Part shown: positions 1-8,680 of the stretch, piece after piece | Layout: the number at the start of each line of letters is the position of its first letter | Numbering within the stretch: the stretch's first letter is position 1 | DNA from: Nematocida homosporus | Taxonomy: Eukaryota > Microsporidia | NCBI RefSeq assembly: GCF_024244095.1 | Contig: NW_026250685.1 | Span: forward strand, 1-64,000 | DNA length: 64,000 nt | Direction of reading: 5' to 3' | Position numbers and translations under genes: made by a program | The notes under the pieces: generated by a model | What the model was told of the DNA's origin: nothing | Seen by the model: the letters and a program-made list of their open reading frames with translations, nothing else | Database searches by the model: none

Positions 1-430
1 CATTTACGTCTGCGTATTGGCGCATATCAATAAATTCAATCAATAAATGCTTCATTGAATACTTACAATCAGCAGGCGGCATCTGCTTGTCTGTTGTGCA
101 TATGGGACATTCGTCAGCTATCTCTTGAACGGCTTTGCGACTGAACCCCACATAATTACACTGAAGCTTTTGATAGAGCATTCCCGGCCCTACATGACCG
201 TCCTTGCTATGCACAATTTGGAAGATACTTTCTAGCCTCGCACTATCATCGCAGCCAATTACTTCTAGTGGTTTTGTGTCCTCTTCACAACCTACGTAGT
301 ATAACTTGCTATTGTGGGTCAAAAAAGTGCATGCTTTCTCTTGCAATTGACTCCATTGAAGAGCAGATATATCTGAAGGCTTATTATGGTTGCCTTTTAG
401 GTACTGAATTAGGTGTGCAATCTCTTTCAT
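1..430 (-). CDS. Integrase-type protein, N-terminal part (runs off window edge)
   Basis: An open frame begins with ATG at 430 on the minus strand and stays open for 143 codons to the window edge. Residues 74-111 fit the integrase H2C2 zinc-binding domain: H74-x4-H79 followed by C108-x2-C111. After it comes the usual approach to an integrase core (KHLLIEFIDMRQYADVN). Such domains precede the DDE integrase core in Ty3/Gypsy elements, Ginger-like transposons and domesticated KRBA2-like genes. The first catalytic aspartate would be expected near the E in LIEFID, so the core may be altered. That rests on my alignment by eye. There is no reverse transcriptase or gag in view, so I cannot tell a retroelement from a domesticated gene. 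The missing C-terminal part lies outside the window. Confidence 0.6.
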   Translation of the reverse strand, partial: MKEIAHLIQYLKGNHNKPSDISALQWSQLQEKACTFLTHNSKLYYVGCEEDTKPLEVIGCDDSARLESIFQIVHSKDGHVGPGMLYQKLQCNYVGFSRKAVQEIADECPICTTDKQMPPADCKYSMKHLLIEFIDMRQYADVN

Positions 431-1052
431 AGTTAGTCTTAGTTTTAACATTTCCAATCTAATCCCAAAAAACTAGATATATAAATCTTACAGTCCTTAC
501 CTGTGATTGCTTTATTCGGATTAGTATTGAGTTGGCATTTACTCTAACATTTTGGCACAATTTCAACTTGGTTATACCATCATACTACTAACCCAATATT
601 ACTTTTTGTACACTTGTACTCTTGGCACGCCATCTTTAAATGAGATAGAAACTCTCTATCAAAAACATAAGTTGTAATTATGTTCGTATAACCCAATCAA
701 AAACCAACTAAATCAAACTATCATAAGCACAACCACTAACTGAATAGCAAAACCAGCCACACCATTCGTCCTAACTGGCCACCACAAAGACTTAACCTGT
801 CAACTGAATGGTAAATAGCAAATAACCAACCCAATCTTTAACTAAACCAGATACTGTCAACCCCCCAAACACAGCAATATCCTAACCCAATACCAACCCA
901 ATCTTTAACTAAACCAACTCAATATCATACTTATGTTTGTTTTATTCAATACTTACTGCATTCACTGCAACTACCCTCTTCAACACCCAGATCTTTATCC
1001 TATCTAATTTAACTCAACTTAACTCAACTCAACTCAACTCAACTCAATCTAA
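431..1052. other. Intergenic, AACTCAA-type repeat near the end
   Basis: No gene recognised. The last 150 bases hold degenerate pentamers of the AACTCAA type, with a clean run of five CAACT units at about 1015-1047. This lies downstream of the Bdp1 gene, which reads leftward. Confidence 0.5.
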
Positions 1053-1535
1053 TTATAACTTATTTCTAATGGCACTATATTCATCAGTTAACTTCACTAA
1101 CTCTTCTTTGGTGAAGGGCTTAGAATTAGCTAGGGCAAAGGTTATCTTCTCGGGTGACTCTTTCTCTTCCTTTGAGAACTTGTTCTTGAGTTGTCTTCTT
1201 TCCTTATCAGTAAAGATCTTTCCTAAAAGGGTAAAATCAGTACCACATAAAGATAAGGCCTGATAAAAGAGTAGAGTTTCTTCTTTACTCCATTTACCTC
1301 GTTTAGTATAAGCCTTGCCATAAGAGAATGAAGTTACACGGTCTTCTTCTAAGATCTCTCTTTCAGCCCCATCATTAACCACTACTTCACCATTCACAAT
1401 AATAAGATCTTCTTCTCTTTTCTCAATAGGAGCACTTATAACTCTTCTTTTGCGAAGACTTCTTTTGGCAGTTGGAAAGTTCTTGTTATCCAGAAAGTGA
1501 GCTAATGTTTGTTTACTTGGCCCATTAGATTCCAT
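1053..1535 (-). CDS. BDP1: TFIIIB subunit Bdp1 (B''), SANT domain
   Basis: Bdp1 is the SANT-domain subunit of TFIIIB, which recruits RNA polymerase III to tRNA and 5S genes. The 160-residue product is far shorter than yeast Bdp1 and keeps little beyond the extended SANT domain. Residues about 78-126 carry the diagnostic pattern: KRGKWSKEET, then a CGTDFTLLGKIF segment and the basic RRQLKNKFSKEEK helix. This arrangement is typical of Bdp1 rather than of Myb or chromatin SANT proteins. An acidic and basic low-complexity stretch precedes it. The start at 1535 is preceded by an AAATTTTT tract 10 bases upstream, resembling other starts in this window. No AATAAA lies right after the stop. Confidence 0.82.
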   Translation of the reverse strand: MESNGPSKQTLAHFLDNKNFPTAKRSLRKRRVISAPIEKREEDLIIVNGEVVVNDGAEREILEEDRVTSFSYGKAYTKRGKWSKEETLLFYQALSLCGTDFTLLGKIFTDKERRQLKNKFSKEEKESPEKITFALANSKPFTKEELVKLTDEYSAIRNKL

Positions 1536-1890
1536 TAAAAATTTGCTGATAGCGATTGGGTTAGTATTGAATTGAGTTGTATTGGGTTGTTATTAGATAG
1601 ATTCTGCCAGAAAGTAAGTCCTCTTTGATCATTAAATTTTAGATGATGATGTGATAGTATTGTATTGCTAGGTAGGATTGGGTTTGGATTGGGTTAGGAT
1701 TGGATTAAAATAGCGGTAAATCAGAAATCAAAATTAGATAGGATTGGAGTTGGTGGTGACTTGGGTGGTAAGATAGATACTGGGTTAAATGTGTTATGCA
1801 CGAATTAAATATAAGTTGGAGTACTGGATAGATGGTGATAGGTAGATTATGATCATACCAATAATAAAGGATTAGGGGTAGGGGTTTGTT
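1536..1890. other. Divergent intergenic region between Bdp1 and secreted-protein gene
   Basis: Mostly degenerate TTGGGTT/TTGGATT repeat on the plus strand, which is the AACCCAA form when read upstream of Bdp1. The last 80 bases before the rightward gene are AT-rich. No gene seen. Confidence 0.4.
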
Positions 1891-3861
1891 ATGTATAAAT
1901 ACCAGTTATGTTTATATAGGCAAGATAGTATGGTGGTTGAGTTTAGTAGGAAACAGCAGTTAAATCAAAGTAAAAAGGTTGTGGTGAATTGTTCTAGATA
2001 TGAACGTAGTGGTTCTCGAGAAATTTGGGGTAAGTGGAAGTTGCTTATCTGTTTGGGCTGTTTTTGGTTATTAGCCCGGGGTAGTTCTGAAGCTAAGGAG
2101 AAGAAGCACGTGCTTCAACTGATTGTAACGGATAATACTGCTAGTGTTCAGCATAAGTTAGCTATCGAGGCGATTAAAAAGCAGACTCACCAGCATATTA
2201 TGATAGAAAACAAGTTGACTAGCCGAGCTAGCCAAAAGGATAGAACTTACTTGCGAAAGATGGTAATGCAGGCGTTGGACTCTCCTGCTTGTTGGCTTTT
2301 GACTCTAAGTGGATTTAGCGCCGATCTGCATGAGGGCACGAAGCCGACTCCGATTTATAAGAAGCTTATGCGTATTATTCGTGAGAACCACAAGAGGATA
2401 TCTGCTGGTGATGATCACAACAAGTTGGCCGATCTTCCTGATATTAACATAGAGATTCAAAATTGTAGTATGCCGTTTATTGTCGCTGTATGTCATGCAG
2501 TGGTGGATAAACGTGTTCTTCTTGGGTTGGATTTTAAAGACTGTGAGGCAATCCATGGTATTGATTGGATTCATCTACTGCCTTGGTCTAGTAAGGCGGA
2601 CTGTATCTTTTCTATTACGAATAGTCAAGTGACTGGCAATATTCAAACAAACTTAAAGCATTTGGCACAAGCAACCCTGGCACACCCCAGCCTGTCAGTA
2701 TTTGTGGATGATATTGGCTGGGGAACGATTGGAGCTGTTGCTCCTAAAGATGCACCATTGAACTTATTGAGAGTTACACTCCGAGTTGACTTTAAGCTGA
2801 TTTTTGATCTCATCAAAGCCGGTCAGAAGATTGTTGGTTTAGAGAGGTTAACTATCTTGGGGCTAGATAAGTGGGAGTGTGAGGATTGCATAAAGGATCA
2901 GTTAAAGTCTCTTAAACAATCCAATAGTCCTTGGCAGATCCGGTGCCCGGTAGTAGTTCAACTACCAAAGTATTATTGTGAGCGACCAAACAGAGAAGCC
3001 GACTTATCCGAATTTATAACTTGTCTAGGCGTAACTGACAATGCTAGTAAAGTTGTATTTACTTATCAAGATTGGACGAACATCATGGTTCTCGAGCTTT
3101 TTAAGCTGCCTAACTCGGCCAAAGCTCCCAACTCATCAGCTAGAAATAGTATAGCTCACCGGGTAAATTTTATGGCTATGACCCAAGATCCATTGATTAT
3201 GCGTAGGTTAGCCCATTATTACACACATTTCGATAAAATCCCCAAAGCGAAATATACTAATATTGAGATCGTTGGTGGTGAGATGCTTCAATTAAACCAC
3301 ATCGAGATGATTAGTGCCTACTGTGACATCTTAAACGCCCTCCTAGACTTGTGTGCCTTCATCCAAGTTGAGCAGGCAGTGATTAGCGGTACAACAGAGC
3401 CAGCCCCAAGCGGCCAATCACTCACAAGCACAGCATTGTTAAACAGCAAACCTCCATCATCCTGCCCAACCCATTCTAGTAAATCCGCCACTGCTAATTC
3501 CAGGGCTGATAGACTATTAGCCAGGCCACTGCCTCAACTAAAGATGACTAAATTCGGAACCTTAGATTTTGTTGGCATCTCTAATGAACTGATTTATATG
3601 CTGATTGATGATCTGCTTCGGCCCACTTACTTTCAAACCATCAACATCATCGATGTACCAAAAATCAACACAACCCAACTTGCCAGGCTATTAGAGGATA
3701 ACAAAGGCCTAGGCATTAGGCTAATTAAAGTTCATCTCAACGATAAGCATACACTCGATTTAAGACCAGCACACAGTGCCCAAGCAAATCCAATGCCAGC
3801 ACAGTCTAATGTACAAGCACACCAAGATTCAGCTCAAGTTACTCCAACAACCCCCTCATGA
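1891..3861 (+). CDS. Orphan secreted/anchored protein, paralogue of 26634-28643
   Basis: I do not recognise this 656-residue protein. A single hydrophobic stretch near residues 49-62 (KLLICLGCFWLLA) follows about 48 polar and basic residues, suggesting a signal anchor or a long signal peptide. Translation may start at the second Met (codon 14, position 1930). The body shares blocks with the protein at 26634-28643: a PWS..(x)C.FSITN segment followed by NIQTNL.HL.QA near residues 237-268, a V.FTYQDW.N.M block near 385, and IEIVGG near 463. Spaced leucine-rich segments suggest an LRR-like solenoid, which is inference. The C-terminus is Ala/Gln/Pro-rich. The two copies sit about 25 kb apart on opposite strands. 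It may be a host-exposed family protein. Confidence 0.6.
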   Translation: MYKYQLCLYRQDSMVVEFSRKQQLNQSKKVVVNCSRYERSGSREIWGKWKLLICLGCFWLLARGSSEAKEKKHVLQLIVTDNTASVQHKLAIEAIKKQTHQHIMIENKLTSRASQKDRTYLRKMVMQALDSPACWLLTLSGFSADLHEGTKPTPIYKKLMRIIRENHKRISAGDDHNKLADLPDINIEIQNCSMPFIVAVCHAVVDKRVLLGLDFKDCEAIHGIDWIHLLPWSSKADCIFSITNSQVTGNIQTNLKHLAQATLAHPSLSVFVDDIGWGTIGAVAPKDAPLNLLRVTLRVDFKLIFDLIKAGQKIVGLERLTILGLDKWECEDCIKDQLKSLKQSNSPWQIRCPVVVQLPKYYCERPNREADLSEFITCLGVTDNASKVVFTYQDWTNIMVLELFKLPNSAKAPNSSARNSIAHRVNFMAMTQDPLIMRRLAHYYTHFDKIPKAKYTNIEIVGGEMLQLNHIEMISAYCDILNALLDLCAFIQVEQAVISGTTEPAPSGQSLTSTALLNSKPPSSCPTHSSKSATANSRADRLLARPLPQLKMTKFGTLDFVGISNELIYMLIDDLLRPTYFQTINIIDVPKINTTQLARLLEDNKGLGIRLIKVHLNDKHTLDLRPAHSAQANPMPAQSNVQAHQDSAQVTPTTPS

Positions 3862-4415
3862 TTTAGATCAAAATCACGAACTAGTATATAAGCACATGAC
3901 CATTGGAATAAGTCCAATAAACTATCTTTTACTCATAATCCAAGGCATAATACGATACTCACCGATCTTCAAACGATCCAATTACTTCCAACCAATCAAA
4001 CCATCACCAGTCTTACTAACCAGCACCGTGCACAACAAACCAATAACTGTTTGACCAAAACCAACCAACTAAAAACCGTTAGTTTGTCATGGTATTGAGT
4101 TGGTATGGTGTTGATATGGTATTAAGTTGATATTGAGTTGATATTAAGTTGGAATTAAACTAAGGTAGTATTACAACAAGATTTATTGGTATCTACTACG
4201 TTTCTCTTTAAGACACAGCTATCTTTATGCCACAGTAGCAATCTTTCTTACTACTACTCTAGTATTTATAGGTTCAAAGCACCAGACCCAATATCAACCC
4301 AACCCAATCCTAATACTAATCCCAATACTAACACTAACCCAAATCCTAACTCAAAAGAAGAAGATCTATTCAAAGACTACAACTGTTATTACTTTAATCA
4401 GATTAAGTGTTTAAA
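3862..4415. other. Convergent intergenic region with repeat polarity switch
   Basis: Lies between two gene 3' ends. Near 4080-4160 the plus strand reads the TTGAGTT form, as expected downstream of the rightward gene. Near 4290-4350 it reads CCCAATACTAAC, the complement, as expected downstream of the leftward gene. No gene seen. Confidence 0.45.
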
Positions 4416-5552
4416 CTACCCAGGAATATCCTTCCAATGTCTTTTGACCCGTTCAAGCATAACTTTAAGATAAACTTCTGAGCGACTATGAACAGCACTT
4501 TCCAGATCAGCTGTATTTTGCTGGAAATACCCACGTGAAACAATCCCAAGATCCAATAAATCAATCATCCGCCGATGCACAATATCCTGACTAGCCTGTC
4601 GAAAGTAAGGAATTCCAGCCGTACGTCGCACAAACTCCTCATAAACACAACTCAAAGTCGTTCGTTTAGCCGTAGAAGTAAGAGCAATCACCAAATGAAT
4701 AGGATTAAGTATAGAGTAGGGCTGAGGATCTTCCACCCGATAGATCAGTTTGTAAAACTTAATAACCATCCCATCAAACGTATTATCTACTAAATATGCC
4801 TGCCTAATCATATCTACTAACTCCCGATCAATAGTAGCAAAATCAAACTCAAACCCCGATTCTTCCTCCACCACTAAAGGAGGCAAATCACACACTACCG
4901 AAGCATTCCCACTAAAATCAACTACATCTTGAATAACATTAATCACCTCACCAATCCGCCGCGGCTTATTAATCCTCCCTCTATTCTCCTTCTCCTCTAA
5001 ATACCGACCTTTCATTCGTTCAATCACCCGACTAAAGACCTTTAAGTAGTCCTCCTCCGCAAACTCCTGCACATAGACCTTAACTCCATCCATCCGACTA
5101 ATAATCCGCTTATCCAACTTAGCAATATCGGTCAAAGTCGGAATCAGAAAAGCAAACTTACACCCACGAATAGCCACTGGATTAGTATTCTCCAGTATCT
5201 TATACAACATCGATCGAACTGCTACCTGCCCAGTCTCATTCAAATCAAAGACGTAAAGAGAGTTCGGGTCGTACTGTAATCGCCGTCTAAATACTTCCAC
5301 ATTCAAAGCCGATTCACCTGCTACTACTGCCAAGATATGTTGAGAGATACGTTTAGGACCGTACATCCATAACTTAACACATTCCTTTGTTTGCATACAT
5401 AAGATAAGAGTTTCCAAAATAGGAAGATACTTCGATTCAATTTCCTGTCCCGCGGCCGCCTCAATCATTTCCGGAACAGTCAAGGCACAAGCCAAAGGAT
5501 CTTCCATCTCTTCTTTATCCAAAACCATCTTAATCTTCTTTATAGGCTGCAT
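4416..5552 (-). CDS. ORC4: Origin recognition complex subunit 4-like AAA+ protein
   Basis: The 378-residue protein resembles Orc4, an AAA+ subunit of the complex that marks replication origins. A degenerate P-loop sits at residues 64-71 (YGPKRISQ, where GPRGSGKT would be expected) and a weak Walker B at 99-105 (LYVFDLNE). Then comes an LDKRIISRMDG segment like the Orc4 'xLDKRVKSRF' region and an Orc4-type C-terminal winged-helix region (HLVIALTSTAK, VYEEFVRR). Loss of the P-loop lysine implies no nucleotide hydrolysis at this site, assuming the alignment is right. The rest of the fold is inferred from weak pattern similarity, and another ORC/Cdc6 relative is possible. Confidence 0.5.
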   Translation of the reverse strand: MQPIKKIKMVLDKEEMEDPLACALTVPEMIEAAAGQEIESKYLPILETLILCMQTKECVKLWMYGPKRISQHILAVVAGESALNVEVFRRRLQYDPNSLYVFDLNETGQVAVRSMLYKILENTNPVAIRGCKFAFLIPTLTDIAKLDKRIISRMDGVKVYVQEFAEEDYLKVFSRVIERMKGRYLEEKENRGRINKPRRIGEVINVIQDVVDFSGNASVVCDLPPLVVEEESGFEFDFATIDRELVDMIRQAYLVDNTFDGMVIKFYKLIYRVEDPQPYSILNPIHLVIALTSTAKRTTLSCVYEEFVRRTAGIPYFRQASQDIVHRRMIDLLDLGIVSRGYFQQNTADLESAVHSRSEVYLKVMLERVKRHWKDIPG

Positions 5553-6176
5553 AGCTAACTACGGCTAAAAAAAGAACTAGATTAAGATACGATAAGATTG
5601 GGTTGAGTTGAGTTGAGATAAGATTGGGTTGGTATTGTGATATGTTGGGTTGTGTTATGTTATGTTGTGTTATGATAAGATAAGATTAGATTGGGTTAAG
5701 TTGTGTTGTGTTTGGGTTGTGCTATGATAAGATTTATATTGAGTTATGTTGTGATTAGATTGATATTGAGTTGTGTTCTGATATGTTGAGATATGTTGGG
5801 TTGTATTAAGATATGATTAAGTTGTGTTATGATATGATAAGTTGAGATAATATTAAGATTAAGTTGAGTTAAGTTATGATAAGTTGAGATTAGATAAAGT
5901 TATGATAAGTTAAGTTGAGATAAGTTTACCATTTCATATACTGACTAGTTATGATAAGATTTACTTTTGTTTTTATTAAATTGACTTGAATTGATTTGAG
6001 ATAAGATAAGATTATGATATGATAGGGTGAGATAAGATAAGATAAAAATTAGTGTTGTGTTGTGTTGTGTTGTTTTGAAATTAACTTAATCTAATCTTAT
6101 CTAAACTTATCGTGATGTAAATGAGGCCAATTGCTATGCATGTTTAGTCTTGTCTCTTTATTGAGGTTTATGTGGC
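5553..6176. other. Intergenic pentanucleotide repeat with polarity switch near 6080
   Basis: About 500 bases of degenerate TTGAG/TTATG/GATAA repeat on the plus strand (AACTCAA form when read upstream of the leftward Orc4-like gene). It flips to TTAACTTAATCTAATC near 6080-6110, directly downstream of the leftward transporter gene. No gene seen. Confidence 0.5.
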
Positions 6177-7877
6177 TCATTGGCCGAGGACTTCGCCGGC
6201 CTTAGCCGCCTTCTCGGCCTTACTCGGTACTTCGCCAATTTGAATGTCCCGATCCTCACGCACGGCCTCATCGTACTTCCGGCCCAGGTAAATAGTCGAG
6301 TACGTCCAGGCACTGGCCATTGAAGTCAACCCGATAATCAAAGCCAAAGCGGCCGTTCTGATATCAACCGAATTGACAAAGGCCGATAGTCCAATCTGTA
6401 AGCCACTAGCAAATGACTTCCCTAACTTCCCAAACACTCCATCATATACGCCCTTGAACCGCGCCCGATACTGCTTAGGAATCTTCACTCCAATCGCTTC
6501 CTTACCCACATCAAAAGCCGCATACTTCAAGATCTTAATCGTATTAACCGCAAAGAATCCAACCCATTTCTCACCTTCAATAAAAGCCTGCCAACTTATC
6601 CCCGTAAAGATACTACGACCAATTTGTAACAAGAAATTAGCTTGCGCCTCCGTCTTGGTCAAACTAACCGAAACATTAGCCCAGACAAAGAGAAGGAAAG
6701 CTAAACCAGCTACTAAAGTCAAAACAGGAGTCAATAAGCCCAAAGATAACCAACCGTGCTTTTGAATAAACGTCTTCAAAGGAGATAAAAGAACTAAAAT
6801 AACAGCTCCACCTATATTGATCTGTTGTAATCCTTGTGTCCTCATAATAGCCGTCATTTCACCCGATCCCTTATCTTTAGCTGCTGCCATCTTCAAAGCC
6901 GACTTATAAGCACCTTCAGTTAAGTTAGTACAGATACCATAACCCAATACGGTCATAGATAAATGGAAAACAATCGGAGTCTTAAACATAATCTTAAACC
7001 CATCTAAAAATCCAACCTTCTCCTTCTTAGAAGCCCTCTTCTGACTACTCTCAAAGACAATATAGATAGGATAAGGTATAATATTCTTAACTAAGTGCCG
7101 ATAAAGCATAACATTAACAGCACAAATAACGGCTACAAAACTAAGTAGGGCACTAATAATAACAAAAGTCCAATCAGCATACCAATCAAGAATAAAAGAA
7201 GTACCTACCATTAAAGATCCTGAACTAACTAGACCTAAATTAGCCCCAATAATGAATAAAGGATAAAAACGCAAGGCTTGTCTTAAAGGACAAACTTCAT
7301 TAGCTACCGCAAAGAACATAACTGAAGTCATAATGTTACCCCAAAGTTCAGCTGCAGTATAAAGAAGAGTCCCTGTCCAGAAATTAACTGTAAGTAATAA
7401 ACCTTGTAAAAACTCTAAACCATTAACGTACATCTTCTTATCAGCAAAGATATCGTTAATCCAATACTTATACGGTTCAATTCTTTCCATATTAGGTAAT
7501 AATAAGAAAGCATAAACCACAAAGAATACTCCAAAGCCAATATTAAACGAAAACATCATTCTTTCTAATGATACGCCTTTAGCCAGTAAGTACTGGAAGA
7601 AAACAGCAAAAGTCATAGTAGCACCCATAACTACAAAAGATTTAAGGTACTGAATAGAAGCGGGTAACATTCGGCCAATAACTACTACATCTTTAGTATC
7701 TCTTAAGATAGAGTAGGCTAAAACAATAAGAAAGTAAAGAGTTGCCATTGTAAAAAACTTAGCGTATTCAACGCGAAGGACTCGGAAGAATCCAGAACAA
7801 GATTCAGTTGCTTCTTCATGTGCTTCTTCGGTAGGAAGTGAGCGACTTCTGTAATCACTCGTAAGTCCTGTCTGCAT
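6177..7877 (-). CDS. NTT: ATP/ADP nucleotide transporter (NTT/TLC family)
   Basis: This 566-residue protein belongs to the Tlc/NTT nucleotide transporter family, which microsporidia acquired from intracellular bacteria and use to import host ATP. Visible family marks are the LRDTKDVVVIGRMLPASIQYLKSF region after the first helix, the AELWGNIMTSVMFF..ANEV segment, and a long array of hydrophobic helices consistent with 12 membrane passes. Length fits the family. Transport may be at the plasma membrane or the mitosome membrane; sequence alone does not say. The start at 7877 has CCCC immediately upstream and an AAAATTTTA tract about 15 bases further out, both resembling reported microsporidian start signals. 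Microsporidian genomes usually carry several NTT copies; only one is in this window. Confidence 0.95.
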   Translation of the reverse strand: MQTGLTSDYRSRSLPTEEAHEEATESCSGFFRVLRVEYAKFFTMATLYFLIVLAYSILRDTKDVVVIGRMLPASIQYLKSFVVMGATMTFAVFFQYLLAKGVSLERMMFSFNIGFGVFFVVYAFLLLPNMERIEPYKYWINDIFADKKMYVNGLEFLQGLLLTVNFWTGTLLYTAAELWGNIMTSVMFFAVANEVCPLRQALRFYPLFIIGANLGLVSSGSLMVGTSFILDWYADWTFVIISALLSFVAVICAVNVMLYRHLVKNIIPYPIYIVFESSQKRASKKEKVGFLDGFKIMFKTPIVFHLSMTVLGYGICTNLTEGAYKSALKMAAAKDKGSGEMTAIMRTQGLQQINIGGAVILVLLSPLKTFIQKHGWLSLGLLTPVLTLVAGLAFLLFVWANVSVSLTKTEAQANFLLQIGRSIFTGISWQAFIEGEKWVGFFAVNTIKILKYAAFDVGKEAIGVKIPKQYRARFKGVYDGVFGKLGKSFASGLQIGLSAFVNSVDIRTAALALIIGLTSMASAWTYSTIYLGRKYDEAVREDRDIQIGEVPSKAEKAAKAGEVLGQ

Positions 7878-8680
7878 GGGGTTACAATAAAATTTTACAT
7901 AAATATTTATAGTTGATTAGAATTAGTTTGACTGGCCGTTGACATTTAGGGGTTAGAGTTGGGTTAGGAGGGGTTGGTATTGAGTTGGTATGGGGTGGAG
8001 TTGGGTGGGGAAGAGTTGTGTTGGGTGGAAGAGGTTGTGATGAGTTGGGGTGGGGTGGGGTGGTGTTTAGAGATAATAAATTGGGTAGTAATGTTATGTT
8101 TTGAAATAGTACTGAGTTGGTATTGAGTTGGTAGTGAGTTAGTAGTGTTGGTATTGGGTAGAGTTAGTAGTAAGTTAGGGGTGATAGGGGTAGGAGTTGA
8201 GTTGAGTTGAGTTAGGGGTGATAGGAGTAGTAGTTGATTGGTTAAGTTTAGTTTGGTATTGAGTTGAGTTATGTACTATGTGGATGAATAAATTGATTGA
8301 GTTATGTAGTAGTTGAGTTATGTAGTAGTTATGTTATGTTATGTAGTAGTTGAGTTATGTTCTGTAGTGGTTATGTCTTGCGTAAGTAAAGTGTTGTATA
8401 ATGTAACTCAACTTAATGTCATCTTGATACTGTCATAATAGTAGCTTAATAATGCCATATAGTAACTTGGTAGTAACTTGATACTGTCATATATAGTAAC
8501 TTAATAGTAGCTTGATACTGTCAATCTAAACTTAACTCAAACTCAATGCCATACTATACTATACTTAACTCAATCTAAACCCAACCCAACTCAATCTAAA
8601 CTTAACCCAATCCAAACCCAATTTAAACCTAACTTAATATAATGTTAATTGTTGTTAAAATTATCTAGATCTGAGATTAG
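7878..8680. other. Divergent intergenic repeat region with polarity switch near 8400
   Basis: From 7960 to 8390 the plus strand is TTGAGTT/TTGGGTT-type repeat, upstream of the leftward transporter. From 8400 to 8640 it is AACTTAA/AACCCAA-type, upstream of the rightward gene. A small three-copy repeat lies at 8423-8525. No gene seen. Confidence 0.5.
8423..8525. repeat. Three copies of CTTGATACTGTCA repeat
   Basis: The 13-mer CTTGATACTGTCA begins at 8423, 8477 and 8511. Between copies lie related TAGTARCTTAATA segments, so the unit is irregular in length (54 and 34 bases apart). Confidence 0.7.
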
